Source of the DNA: Candidatus Ribeiella danica
GTDB lineage: Bacteria > Chloroflexota > Chloroflexia > Chloroflexales > Roseiflexaceae
Assembly (NCBI GenBank): GCA_016717335.1
Contig: JADKFS010000010.1
Span: 248,001 to 312,000 of the forward strand
DNA length: 64,000 bases
Direction of reading: 5' to 3'
Shown: positions 8,464 through 16,555 of the stretch, one piece after another
Layout of the letters: every line of letters begins with the position of its first letter
Position numbering within the stretch: the first letter of the stretch is position 1
Program-made: the position numbers and the translations under genes
Notes under the pieces: generated by a model
Database searches by the model: none
Seen by the model: only the letters and a program-made list of their open reading frames with translations
Told to the model about the DNA's origin: nothing

Positions 8464-8537
8464 TTGGGTGAGGGGGTAACTCAGTAATTTGGTGAAGTTC
8501 GGCCTGACAAAGTCACCTCGTCACCTTCGTCACCGTG
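8447..8537. repeat. Short tandem repeat hairpin (GGTGACCA / TCACCTTCG)
   Basis: GTGACCAGGTGATTGGGTGA on the left is opposed by GTCACCTCGTCACCTTCGTC on the right. Units are 7-8 bp and the arms are complementary. The left arm supplies the rnhB stop codon. Confidence 0.7.
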
Positions 8538-8557
8538 TCAGAGCTGAGGAGAGAGCA

Positions 8558-9283
8558 ATGATAGTAGATCTCACGATAAACGAGAAGGTCAAGCAGCTCC
8601 GCCGCGAGGGCATCCGGCCGGCCGAGCATCTCGTGCGCTCGATCGTCAGGGCCGGCGAGGCCGCGGTTGGCCCTTTGCTCGCGCTCGCCACCGACATCGG
8701 GCTCATGCACGAAGACGATCCGGAGTGCTTCGCGCCGCTCCACGCCCTGCGCCTGCTGGGGGAAGTCGGGTCGGTTGCGATCATCGAGCCGCTGCTGCGC
8801 GAGCTCCCGGTCGAGCTGGAGTACGACGGCGAGGAGCTGCCCAAGCTGTGGGCCGAAGAGTCTGCACAGATCATTGGCCACCTGGGCGCCGCCGCGATCG
8901 AGCCGCTCTGGCGGATCGCCGACGACGAGGCCTGGAACATCCCCGCGCGCAGCGCCGCAGTGCTCGCGCTGGGCTACGTGACGGCGATCGAGCCCGAGCG
9001 CCGGGACGAGATCGTAGCTGGGCTGCGCGAGCGCCTGGATCGAGCCGAGGATGTGGTGCTCGCGTCGCATCTGGTGATCGGGCTGGCCAACATCGGCGCG
9101 CGCGAGGCCTACGACGACGTGATGGCGTGCTACCGCGCCGGCAAGCTCGCCCAGGCGATCATCCCGCCCGGCGCCGCGCGCCAGCTGCTGCTCTCCGATA
9201 GCTCGAAGCGGCTCGGCTGCACCACCCACACGCTGTGGGAGCGCTACGATCAGCACGGGCCGGTTTTGAAGGATGAAGGGTGA
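8558..9283 (+). CDS. HEAT-repeat protein of unknown function
   Basis: 241 residues from ATG 8558, preceded by GAGGAGAGAG. Helical pairs repeat through the protein (VGPLLALATDIG, HALRLLGEVGSVAIIEPLLR, AQIIGHLGAAAIEPLWRIAD, VLALGYVTAIEP, VIGLANIGAREAYDDVMAC), a HEAT-like scaffold with an N-terminal helical cap. A cysteine near the end (KRLGCTTHTLWERYDQHGP) is not part of an obvious metal site. The final residues KDEG are encoded by the GGATGAA-type tandem repeat that begins at 9268. Confidence 0.75.
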   Translation: MIVDLTINEKVKQLRREGIRPAEHLVRSIVRAGEAAVGPLLALATDIGLMHEDDPECFAPLHALRLLGEVGSVAIIEPLLRELPVELEYDGEELPKLWAEESAQIIGHLGAAAIEPLWRIADDEAWNIPARSAAVLALGYVTAIEPERRDEIVAGLRERLDRAEDVVLASHLVIGLANIGAREAYDDVMACYRAGKLAQAIIPPGAARQLLLSDSSKRLGCTTHTLWERYDQHGPVLKDEG

Positions 9284-9360
9284 AAGATAAAGGGTGAAGG
9301 GTGAAGGGTGAAGGGTGAAAACGCCACCTTCTCATCTTCTCATCTTCTCATCTTGTCCAA
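9268..9360. repeat. Heptamer repeat GGGTGAA and octamer repeat CATCTTCT
   Basis: About six units of GGGTGAA/GGATGAA (9268-9320) are followed by about three units of CATCTTCT (9330-9356). The first block supplies the HEAT gene stop codon at 9281-9283, and the second ends just before the next ATG. Confidence 0.85.
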
Positions 9361-9366
9361 ACCGCT

Positions 9367-10173
9367 ATGCAGATCTCGCCGCTCAGGCCCGATAACCAGC
9401 CGGCCACACTCGCGTACCTGCGCGCTTCGCCCTACCGCAACGCGCTGCCGCTCTCGAACGCGACGCAGCTGCGCGCGCGCTGCGACGTGCTGATCGCCCA
9501 GCAGCAGGGGCGCGTGCGCGGGGTGATCTCGACCTACCACGACCTGCCCATCCCGAATCTGACGTTCGCCGCCGACACCGCCGTGCCGGTCGGGCCGCTG
9601 ATCGCGGAGCTGGCCAGCCGCAACGCGCGCCTGGTCGGCGTGCCGGCCTGGGCACTGCTGCCGCTCGATCGGCGCAACCAGCTCGCCCGCCACGCCCAGA
9701 TCCTGGGGTCCGAGATCGAGTATCAGATGGTCGCCGAGCCGGAGTCGCTGCGCGTCCCGGCCGGCCACTCGCCGCGCCGGCTGACCGACGACGACCTGCC
9801 CGAGATGGGCGCGCTGGCCGAGGCCGCCGGACTGACGGTCTGGCACAGCGGCGCACTGGCGCTCGGCCCGGCGTTCGGCTGCTTCGCCGATGGGCGGATG
9901 GTCGCTATGGCCGCGACGCACTTCGCGACGCCCGAGATCGTCGAGATCGGCCACGTCGCCACGCACCCGGACTACCGCCGGCGCGGCTACGCCTCGGCGT
10001 GCACGGCCGCGCTGGCCCAGGCCGCCTTCAAGCTGGCGCCGCGCGTGTTCCTGATGGTGCTGGAGAGCAACGTCGCCGCGCTTGCGGCCTACAAGCGGCT
10101 GGGGTTCCACACGCTCGAGCGACTCTACCTGACCCAATTCACGCTCGCGCCCGCCGGGACGTTCGAACGCTGA
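9367..10173 (+). CDS. GNAT-family N-acetyltransferase with N-terminal GNAT-like domain
   Basis: 268 residues. The C-terminal half holds the GNAT core: IGHVATHPDYRRRGYASACT is the acetyl-CoA pyrophosphate loop (R/Q-x-x-G-x-G/A), then VLESNVAALAAYKRLGF, the usual final helix and strand. The N-terminal half (residues 1-130) looks like a degenerate second GNAT domain (FR47-like proteins are often of this kind). The substrate is unknown. The terminal TFER and the stop are encoded in the GAACGTT repeat at 10158-10195. Confidence 0.82.
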   Translation: MQISPLRPDNQPATLAYLRASPYRNALPLSNATQLRARCDVLIAQQQGRVRGVISTYHDLPIPNLTFAADTAVPVGPLIAELASRNARLVGVPAWALLPLDRRNQLARHAQILGSEIEYQMVAEPESLRVPAGHSPRRLTDDDLPEMGALAEAAGLTVWHSGALALGPAFGCFADGRMVAMAATHFATPEIVEIGHVATHPDYRRRGYASACTAALAQAAFKLAPRVFLMVLESNVAALAAYKRLGFHTLERLYLTQFTLAPAGTFER

Positions 10174-10196
10174 AACGTTCGAACGTTCTAACACGC
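10156..10196. repeat. GAACGTT tandem repeat
   Basis: GACGTTCGAACGCTGAAACG and further GTTCGAACGTTCTAAC units. The octamer core AACGTT is self-complementary. It includes the stop codon of the GNAT gene. Confidence 0.75.
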
Positions 10197-10197
10197 T

Positions 10198-10734
10198 ATG
10201 CGTCTACGCACCCACATCCTGACCTCGGCGCTGCTTGCTGGCACGCTCTACCCGCGCGCGCCCCTCCGCGCTGCGCTGCTGCTGGTAGGCGGCGTGCTGC
10301 TCGACGCCGATCACTACCTGCTCTACGCGCTGCGCAGCGGCGACTGGCGGCCCACCGGCGCGTGGCGCTACGACGGCTGGCGGCACCTCCCGCCGGGTTC
10401 GGGCGACACCCGCGCGCGCTACGGCTCGCTCCGGTCGATCTTCCACCGCCCCCGCATCACGCTGCCGCTGGTCTGGCTGCTGAGCCGGCGCTGGCCGGCG
10501 CTCCAGCCGCTCGCGATCGGCGTCACACTGCACCTCGCGCTCGACCTCCCGTTTCTGCGCTACGACCAGCGGATCTGGCGCCGCGCCGCCGGCCGCTGCG
10601 AGCGCTGCGGGGCGCGCAACGTGCGGCTCGACATTCACTACCTGGTCATGCCGCGGCACGGCGGCGCCCGCTGGGCGGCATCCAACCGCGCGGCCTGGTG
10701 CGATCTATGCCGGGTCGAGCTGCGCGGCTACTAG
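10198..10734 (+). CDS. YdjM-like membrane protein with C-terminal zinc ribbon
   Basis: 178 residues. RTHILTSALLAGTLYP, VLLDADHYLLYAL and GVTLHLALDLPF reproduce the His/Asp pattern of YdjM/metal-dependent hydrolase-like inner-membrane proteins, with about three hydrophobic helices. SIFHRPRITLPL supplies another conserved histidine. The C-terminus adds CERCGARN and WCDLC, a four-cysteine zinc ribbon not typical of YdjM. It reads as a membrane hydrolase-like protein of unknown substrate. It starts 25 bp after the GNAT gene. Confidence 0.65.
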   Translation: MRLRTHILTSALLAGTLYPRAPLRAALLLVGGVLLDADHYLLYALRSGDWRPTGAWRYDGWRHLPPGSGDTRARYGSLRSIFHRPRITLPLVWLLSRRWPALQPLAIGVTLHLALDLPFLRYDQRIWRRAAGRCERCGARNVRLDIHYLVMPRHGGARWAASNRAAWCDLCRVELRGY

Positions 10735-10835
10735 CACAAGGTTCCGGAAGCTCGTGTCGGGTTTGAGCTACCACGATCGGTTCTGCGGTGCTGCAGTTCC
10801 GTGGCCACAGAACCACAGCACCGCAGAACCAACGG
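10735..10835. repeat. Dispersed repeat family C, copy 1
   Basis: TGTCGGGTTTGAGCTACCAC is followed by a hairpin whose outer arms GGTTCTGCGGTGCTG and CAGCACCGCAGAACC are exact complements. A second copy without the inner GGTGCTG units is at 62170-62252. Both lie just downstream of a stop codon. Nothing else is assignable in 10836-11060. Confidence 0.75.
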
Positions 10836-11061
10836 GCGACAACCAGCAACGAACGTCTGGAAAGCTGTACTAGCCTCGCTCCCACTCCCGTCATCGCCGG
10901 AGCGAGAACACTTTCGAAACCCCGGCCGGGGGCAAGAATCCGCCCGCTCCCAGACAGAGAGAGGAGCAGGGGCAAGGGCAAACAGCCCACTGAACTCTAC
11001 TATATCACCACGTACTAAGTGTTTTGAGTACTAATGGCGGCAGTTCGGCGCATTTATGGCA

Positions 11062-11090
11062 TTGCATCCGCCAAAACAGAATGCTATACT
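11062..11090 (+). promoter_or_regulatory. Sigma-70-type promoter of recD2
   Basis: TTGCAT (11062-11067), a 17-bp spacer and TATACT (11085-11090). Transcription near 11097 excludes an in-frame GTG at 11093 and points to ATG 11123 as the start. Confidence 0.7.
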
Positions 11091-11122
11091 GAGTGGTAGT
11101 TCACACGATCGCTACAGACATC

Positions 11123-13291
11123 ATGCCGAAGCTCGAAGGCGTTCTCGAACGGATCACCTTTCACAGCGAGCAGGACGGTTACACCGTCGCCCGCGTGCAG
11201 CCGCGTGATAAGAACCACGTCGTCACGATCGTCGGCAAGCTGCTGGGCGTGCAGGTCGGCGAGTCGCTGGAGCTGGACGGGCGCTGGGTCGACCACCCGG
11301 CCCATGGCCGGCAGTTCGAGGTCGAGCGCTACCGCACTGTGCTGCCGGCAACCGTCGAGGGCATCCGCCGCTACCTCGGCTCGGGCCTGATCAAAGGGGT
11401 CGGCCCGGTCACCGCCAAGCGGATCGCTGAGACGTTCGGCGCCTACACGCTGCACGTGCTCGACCACGAGCCGCTGCGGCTGCGCGAGGTTCCCGGGCTG
11501 GGGCCCAAGCGCATCGACCGGATCATCCGCGCCTGGGATGAACAGCAGCAGATCAAGACGATCATGCTGTTCCTGCAGGACCTCGAAATCGCGCCGGGGC
11601 TGGCCGTCCGCATCTATAAGCAGTACGGCGAGCAGGCGCTCAGCGTCGTCCAGGCAACGCCCTACCGCCTGGCCGACGACGTCTACGGGATCGGCTTCTT
11701 GACGGCCGACAAGATCGCGCAGGCGCTGGGAATCCCGCACGATTCGCCGCAGCGGATCGGCGCGGGGCTGCGCTACACGCTCAGCCAGGCCACCGACGAG
11801 GGCCACTGCTTTTTGCCCTGGGACGAGCTGGTCAGCCGTGGAGCGGCCATCCTCGAGGTCGACGAGCCTGCGGTCGCGGCGACGCTGGAGGCAATCGCGA
11901 TCACGCGCGAGGTTCATCTCGAGACCTGGGATGGCGTGCGGCAGATCTACCTGCCGGCCTTCTACCGCGCCGAGCGGTCGGTGGCCGAGCGGCTGCACGA
12001 GCTGCTGCGGGCGCCCTCGCAGCTCGCGCCGTTCTTCCGCGAGGCCAACTGGGCGCGCGTGTTCGACTTCCTGGCCGACCGGCGCGGGATCGTGCTGACC
12101 GATCAGCAGCGCGAGGCGGTCGAGATGGCGCTGACCAACAAGGTCAGCGTGCTGACCGGCGGCCCCGGCACGGGCAAGACGACCACGCTGCGCACGATCA
12201 TTATGGCGCTGCAGCAGCGCGGCGATACCTTCCTGCTGGCGTCGCCGACCGGCCGGGCGGCCAAGCGGCTCAGCGAGGCGACCGGCGCCGAGGCGATGAC
12301 GATCCACCGGCTGCTCGAGTTCTCGCCGATCGGCGGGCCGCACTTCAAGCGCAACGGCGACAACCCGCTCGACGCGGCAATGGTGGTGGTGGACGAGGTC
12401 AGTATGCTCGACATCCTGCTGGCAAATAACCTGCTCAAGGCCATCCCCCAGCAGGCTCACGTGCTCCTGGTCGGCGACTCCGATCAGCTGCCGAGCGTGG
12501 GGCCGGGGCGCGTGCTGCGCGACATCCTGGACAGCATGGCGGTGCCGAGCATCCACCTCGACACGATCTTCCGCCAGGCCGAGGGCAGCGGGATCGTCGC
12601 CAACGCGCACCGCATCAACGCCGGCGAGCACCCGCACGCGCGCAACCTCGACGACTTCTTCTTCTTCCCGCGGCCTGAGCCGGAGCCCTGCGCCGAGCTG
12701 GTGGTCGAGCTGGTCACCGAGCGAATCCCGCGCCGGTTCCAGCTCGACCCGCGCCGCGACATCCAGGTGCTGACACCGACGCACCGTGGGCCGGCCGGCG
12801 TGGCGAACCTGAACGCGCTGCTGCAGGCCGCGCTCAACCCCCCGGCGGCGGAGCGCGCCGAGCAGCGCTTCGGCGCGACGGTGTTCCGGCTCGGCGACCG
12901 CGTGCTCCAGCTGCGCAATAACTACGATCTGGACGTCTATAACGGCGATATCGGCGAGGTCGTGGCGATCGAGCCGGTTGACCAATTGCTGACCGTGCGG
13001 TATGATGGTCAGCGCGACGTGGCGTACGACTTTGGTCTGCTCGATGAGCTGACCCTCGCGTACGCTATTTCTGTCCACAAGGCGCAGGGCGCCGAATATC
13101 CCTGTGTGGTCGTTCCACTTCTGACACAGCACTATACGCTGCTTCAGCGGAACTTGCTGTACACCGCCGTGACGCGCGCCAAGCGTCTGGTGGTGCTCTT
13201 AGGCGACCGCCGCGCAGTGGCGATCGCCGTCAAGAACAACCGCGTGTCCGAGCGCTACACCGGCCTGGCTCGCCGACTCAAAGGTCTCTGA
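11123..13291 (+). CDS. recD2: RecD2-type ATP-dependent DNA helicase
   Basis: 722 residues, the usual length for RecD2. The N-terminal OB-like domain (LEGVLERITFHSEQDGYTVA) and helix-hairpin-helix segments (REVPGLGPKRIDRII) precede the SF1 motor. Walker A is LTGGPGTGKTTTLR, Walker B is VVVDEVSMLD, and later motifs include GDSDQLPSVGPGRVL and HKAQGAEYPCVVVP (motif V/VI region). RecD2 is a 5'-3' helicase in bacteria lacking RecBCD. There is no Shine-Dalgarno before ATG 11123; the mRNA leader predicted from the promoter is only about 26 bases. Confidence 0.95.
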   Translation: MPKLEGVLERITFHSEQDGYTVARVQPRDKNHVVTIVGKLLGVQVGESLELDGRWVDHPAHGRQFEVERYRTVLPATVEGIRRYLGSGLIKGVGPVTAKRIAETFGAYTLHVLDHEPLRLREVPGLGPKRIDRIIRAWDEQQQIKTIMLFLQDLEIAPGLAVRIYKQYGEQALSVVQATPYRLADDVYGIGFLTADKIAQALGIPHDSPQRIGAGLRYTLSQATDEGHCFLPWDELVSRGAAILEVDEPAVAATLEAIAITREVHLETWDGVRQIYLPAFYRAERSVAERLHELLRAPSQLAPFFREANWARVFDFLADRRGIVLTDQQREAVEMALTNKVSVLTGGPGTGKTTTLRTIIMALQQRGDTFLLASPTGRAAKRLSEATGAEAMTIHRLLEFSPIGGPHFKRNGDNPLDAAMVVVDEVSMLDILLANNLLKAIPQQAHVLLVGDSDQLPSVGPGRVLRDILDSMAVPSIHLDTIFRQAEGSGIVANAHRINAGEHPHARNLDDFFFFPRPEPEPCAELVVELVTERIPRRFQLDPRRDIQVLTPTHRGPAGVANLNALLQAALNPPAAERAEQRFGATVFRLGDRVLQLRNNYDLDVYNGDIGEVVAIEPVDQLLTVRYDGQRDVAYDFGLLDELTLAYAISVHKAQGAEYPCVVVPLLTQHYTLLQRNLLYTAVTRAKRLVVLLGDRRAVAIAVKNNRVSERYTGLARRLKGL

Positions 13292-13491
13292 GGTTAGCTA
13301 TCTGAAGTAGACTGCTTTGTGTTGCGCGCTATCTCTACGCCCGATCGCGTACTATCGAAATGCTACATCGATACTAACGCAAGAGCAACATCGGCGCAGG
13401 CACTTCCAGCGTGGAGGAGTCTGGCTGTCTTGCCCGTTCCAGGAAACGACTCGCCGGTCGACTATAGCGGGCCGGTACGAAAGGAGAGGCT

Positions 13492-14979
13492 ATGAACATG
13501 GCACACCGCGTCTTCGCCCCTCATTGGAAACGCCAGGCATGGCGCATCGCCGCCGCTTTGCTAGCTCTTGCGCTCATGACAACCACTGCGCTTGCGGCCG
13601 GGCCGCCGCTCACAGGCGTGCTCTCGAACGTTCCCGCCGCGCTTGGCGAGTATGTCCACGTCGCGCACACGGCCGGAGCGGCGCCGAAGCAGACTTGGGC
13701 CGGAGTGCTCGAGCTCACGCTGGACCCGCCGGCATCGAGGGTCGTGCGCACGTTCTGCATCGAGATTAACGTGCCCACCTCAACCCGGAACCGCTATGTG
13801 AGCGATGGGCCGATCACCAGCCTGAACAACAACGGCGGCAAGATCGCCTACCTGCTGAATAAGTATCCGGCGTCGGGGTACACCACCCAACTGCAGGGCG
13901 CCGCGATGCAGCTGGCGATCTGGCACTACAGCGACGGCATCGACCTCAACACAGTCGACGTCGCCAATTTCCCGGCCGAGCAGCCGGCCCGCGACGCCGC
14001 GCTGGCGTTCGTCGCCGAAGCCGACAGCGCCGGGACGCCGGCGTTCAATACCAAAACGCTCGCGCTCACGCTGAGCCCGCAGAACCCGGCCGTCGTGGTC
14101 GGGCAGACGGTGACGTTCACCGTCGACGCCAGCCCCGACGGGGCCGGGCTGACCGTGAATATCGCGATCACCGGCGCGGCGCAGGTGGTCGGCGGCGCGA
14201 CCAGCGTGACGCTCAACGGGCAGGGCCAGGCCACCTTCGACGTGCTGATCACCGGGCCTGGCAATATCACCCTGGACACCAGCCTGCCCCACCAGGTTGA
14301 CCCCGGCACGATCTTCGACCCTGCCGCGGCTAACCCAGGCAAGCAGCGCCTGGTGCTGGCCGAGCCAGTGCCGCTCACCGCCACGGCCAGCGCGTCCTGG
14401 CAGGTGACCGCCGCCACGGAGACGCCAACTGGCGCGGCTACCGCCACCGCGACTGAGGTAAGCACGGCGACCCCGACCACGGTCGGCACCGCCACCCCGA
14501 CCACGGCCGGCACCGCCACCCCGACCACGGTCGGCACCGCCACCCCGACCACGGTCGGCACCGCTACGCCAACGACGGTCGGCACCGAGACCCCGACGCG
14601 GACACCCGGCGAGTTCCCTGGGACCGCCACGCCGACCCGCAAGCCGGGCAAGAAGACCCCCTCCACGGCCACGCCGACAGCGGTCGAGACGGCCACGGCG
14701 ACCAGCGAGGTGCAGACGCCGACCGGCGTAGTCGAGACTGGCGTACCCACCGGCACGCCGATCATCTTCAGCCAGACGGAGACCTCGACCGTGACGGGGC
14801 CGCAGGGGACGCCGGCCGGCGCCGGAGATAATAGCAACCGGACCGCCGCGGGCGGCGCCGCGCAGGGGCGCCTGCCGCGCACCAGCGGCCCGGGCGACGC
14901 GGCCTGGCAGATCGTGCTGCTGGTCGCGGCGATGCTGCTGACCTTCGGCGTGCTACTCCGCCGGCGCGGCAACCGCTAG
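13492..14979 (+). CDS. Secreted thioester-domain surface protein with LPXTG-like sorting tail
   Basis: 495 residues starting at ATG 13492 after AAAGGAGAGG. A signal peptide ends near residue 36 (ALAAG). Cys89 in RTFCIEI and Gln140 in AAMQLAIWHY match the Cys-Gln thioester pair of TED/TQXA domains, which in Gram-positive adhesins form covalent bonds with host or matrix proteins. A beta-sandwich-like domain follows (residues 180-300), then a Thr-rich stalk of about ten residues repeated (ATPTTVGT), encoded at 14480-14590. The tail has LPRTS (461-465), a hydrophobic helix and RRRGNR, a sorting-signal layout with S in place of G, although G follows. A covalent surface adhesin is inferred. Confidence 0.8.
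   Translation: MNMAHRVFAPHWKRQAWRIAAALLALALMTTTALAAGPPLTGVLSNVPAALGEYVHVAHTAGAAPKQTWAGVLELTLDPPASRVVRTFCIEINVPTSTRNRYVSDGPITSLNNNGGKIAYLLNKYPASGYTTQLQGAAMQLAIWHYSDGIDLNTVDVANFPAEQPARDAALAFVAEADSAGTPAFNTKTLALTLSPQNPAVVVGQTVTFTVDASPDGAGLTVNIAITGAAQVVGGATSVTLNGQGQATFDVLITGPGNITLDTSLPHQVDPGTIFDPAAANPGKQRLVLAEPVPLTATASASWQVTAATETPTGAATATATEVSTATPTTVGTATPTTAGTATPTTVGTATPTTVGTATPTTVGTETPTRTPGEFPGTATPTRKPGKKTPSTATPTAVETATATSEVQTPTGVVETGVPTGTPIIFSQTETSTVTGPQGTPAGAGDNSNRTAAGGAAQGRLPRTSGPGDAAWQIVLLVAAMLLTFGVLLRRRGNR
14480..14592 (+). repeat. In-gene 30-bp tandem repeat encoding the Thr-rich stalk
   Basis: About four near-identical copies of the unit encoding ATPTTVGT with two further residues each. This is coding repeat expansion in the stalk of the thioester protein. 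Confidence 0.8.
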
Positions 14980-15000
14980 GCGTTCGCATCCGTACTCATT

Positions 15001-15208
15001 ACCCTCACCCCCCCAACCCCTCTCTCCCGGTACGGGAGAGAGGGGCGTCCTTTCCCCAAGAGCGCGGTCGCTATGCGACCGCGCGCTCTTGGGGAACATG
15101 TGTCCCCGCCCCTGGCAGGGATGGCTGGGGGAACCGGCGTGGGCTCCCGGGTACCCGCTGGGTGGCTTGGGGAACATGTGTCCCCGCCCCTGGCAGGGGC
15201 GGAGACAA
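15001..15208. repeat. Hairpins and a 33-bp direct repeat after the surface protein
   Basis: A family B hairpin (15001-15050) is followed by CCCCAAGAGCGCGGTCGC opposed to GCGACCGCGCGCTCTTGGGG around 15055-15096. The segment beginning CTTGGGGAACATGTGTCCCC then occurs twice, at about 15088 and 15168. It lies between convergent genes, so it may act as a bidirectional terminator. Confidence 0.7.
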
Positions 15209-15239
15209 GGGGGAGTAACCTAGCGCCGCGCTGCGGTAA

Positions 15240-15776
15240 TCACTCGGGCATGAGCGCGCGCAGCTGCCGGATCAGCGGCGCGACCGTCTCGGGGATGCTC
15301 CCGTCGAAGACCTCGGCCACCTTGATGCGGCGGCGCGGCCTGGCGACGATCTCGTAGGCGAATCGGTCGGGGGGTTGCCCGCCGGCTGCAGGCGCAAGGC
15401 GCGCGAAGTCGACCGCCCGCAGCGCGGCGAGCAGGTCGTCGAGCTGCGCCGCCGTCAGGCGAGTCGGTTCGCCGGCGGGCGCGTGCCCGGCCGCGCCGCT
15501 GCGGCGATAGGCCACGCGCCCGTCGCGGAAGACGACGATCTCGCGCGAGCTAAAGCTGAGCCCGCCGCTCTTGCGCATCGCGACGAGCGCGCCGCGCGGC
15601 AGCGTGAGCTGCTCCGGGTCGTCGGCGCTCGGCGGCGGCGGCGCGGGCCGTCGGTGGCTGGCCGGCGACGGCTGCGGATTCACGCTCAGCTCGCTGTCGC
15701 GCGGCTCGTCGGGGATCTTGCCCAGCACGCGCCGCTCGATCGGCGCGGGCGGCTGCTTGTCATGCTGATCGCTCAT
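15240..15776 (-). CDS. Emfourin-like (M4 protease inhibitor-like) protein
   Basis: 178 residues. After a disordered Pro-rich N-terminus, residues 65-175 show the order RKSGGLSFSSREIVV, DGRVAYRRSG, LTAAQLDDLLAALRAVDFAR, PPDRFAYEIVARPRRR and ETVAPLIRQLRAL. This resembles the emfourin/protealysin-inhibitor fold as I remember its pattern (R-S-G-G, then L...aDF, then PDRF.Y), but no search was run. The ATG overlaps the stop of the upstream gene by 4 bases (ATGA), so the two are translationally coupled. A secreted M4 protease is encoded upstream on the same strand, which fits an inhibitor role. Assignment is tentative. Confidence 0.45.
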   Translation of the reverse strand: MSDQHDKQPPAPIERRVLGKIPDEPRDSELSVNPQPSPASHRRPAPPPPSADDPEQLTLPRGALVAMRKSGGLSFSSREIVVFRDGRVAYRRSGAAGHAPAGEPTRLTAAQLDDLLAALRAVDFARLAPAAGGQPPDRFAYEIVARPRRRIKVAEVFDGSIPETVAPLIRQLRALMPE

Positions 15777-16378
15777 TGCACCTGCACCGTCCGTATCATC
15801 TGATCCATCCGCTCGCCGGCGGCCGCGAACTCGTCCTCGGGCGCGGCGAGCGTCAGGTAGTAGGTCCGGTCTTTCGTGACGACGATGTACTCGCGCGCGC
15901 GCACTACCACCGGCAGCGAGGCCCGCCGCGGCGCGTCGATCGGCTGCACGACATAGGCATACTCGATCTGCGCGGCCCTGGCCCCGCCGACCGTCGCATC
16001 GCCGCTCGACAGAAAGTGATACCCCGTCAGCGCGCCGCGCGCCGCCACACGCCGGTCCACCAGATCCTGCAGCGTCGGCGGGCTCTGCGGGTCGAGATCG
16101 CGGCTCTCGACCGTCAGCGTCGTCTTGAAGGCCGAGGCGGTCTGCGGGTCCTCGACCTTCAGGAGCACGTCCTGCAGCGAGTCGGCGCTGCTCCAGGTGG
16201 CGGGGTAGGTGATCCGAAACGGCGAGTCGCTGTCCTGAAACAGTGTGTCCCGGCCGGTGACCTGGGCGCGCAGCAGCCAGCCCAGCGCCAGCGCCACCAG
16301 CACCACGACCGCCACGCCGGCATCTTTTCGCAGCAGGCGCACGCGGTAGAGCGCTTCGTTGTCGGTCGTTCCAATCAT
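15773..16378 (-). CDS. Membrane-anchored protein of unknown function (PsbP/DUF1795-like)
   Basis: 201 residues from ATG 16378. One transmembrane helix (residues 20-38, VAVVVLVALALGWLL) is followed by an exported domain beginning FQDSDSPFRITYPATW, a beta strand pattern seen in PsbP-like and DUF1795 proteins. The domain continues with YHFLSSGDATVGGARAAQIE and ends VITKDRTYYLTL-like strands. No catalytic residues are evident. The upstream reading frame runs into an AGTCAGT tandem repeat, so the longer version was rejected. It forms a coupled pair with the emfourin-like gene. Confidence 0.6.
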   Translation of the reverse strand: MIGTTDNEALYRVRLLRKDAGVAVVVLVALALGWLLRAQVTGRDTLFQDSDSPFRITYPATWSSADSLQDVLLKVEDPQTASAFKTTLTVESRDLDPQSPPTLQDLVDRRVAARGALTGYHFLSSGDATVGGARAAQIEYAYVVQPIDAPRRASLPVVVRAREYIVVTKDRTYYLTLAAPEDEFAAAGERMDQMIRTVQVQ

Positions 16379-16392
16379 GTCACTCCTGGTGC

Positions 16393-16440
16393 CGGTAGTC
16401 AGTAGTCGGTAGTCAGTGGTCAGTAATCGGTAGTCGATAC
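16393..16440. repeat. Heptamer repeat TAGTCAG
   Basis: Six units of GTAGTCA/GTAGTCG/GTGGTCA in 48 bp. A further block of the heptamer CTGCCGA is at 16510-16543. Both lie between PrsW and the next minus-strand gene. Confidence 0.85.
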
Positions 16441-16555
16441 AGGGACAGCTTTCTGATGAGCTAAAACGGATCGGCGAGACCAAAAGAGCCCCTTGTGATG
16501 CGATCCGCCTCACTGCCGACTGGCGCCTGCCGACTGCCGACTGGTATAGAATACG

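Noticed and set aside
10198..10734. Interpreting the YdjM-like protein as a LexA-regulated SOS gene
   Set aside because: No SOS box was found upstream; the family likeness is structural only.
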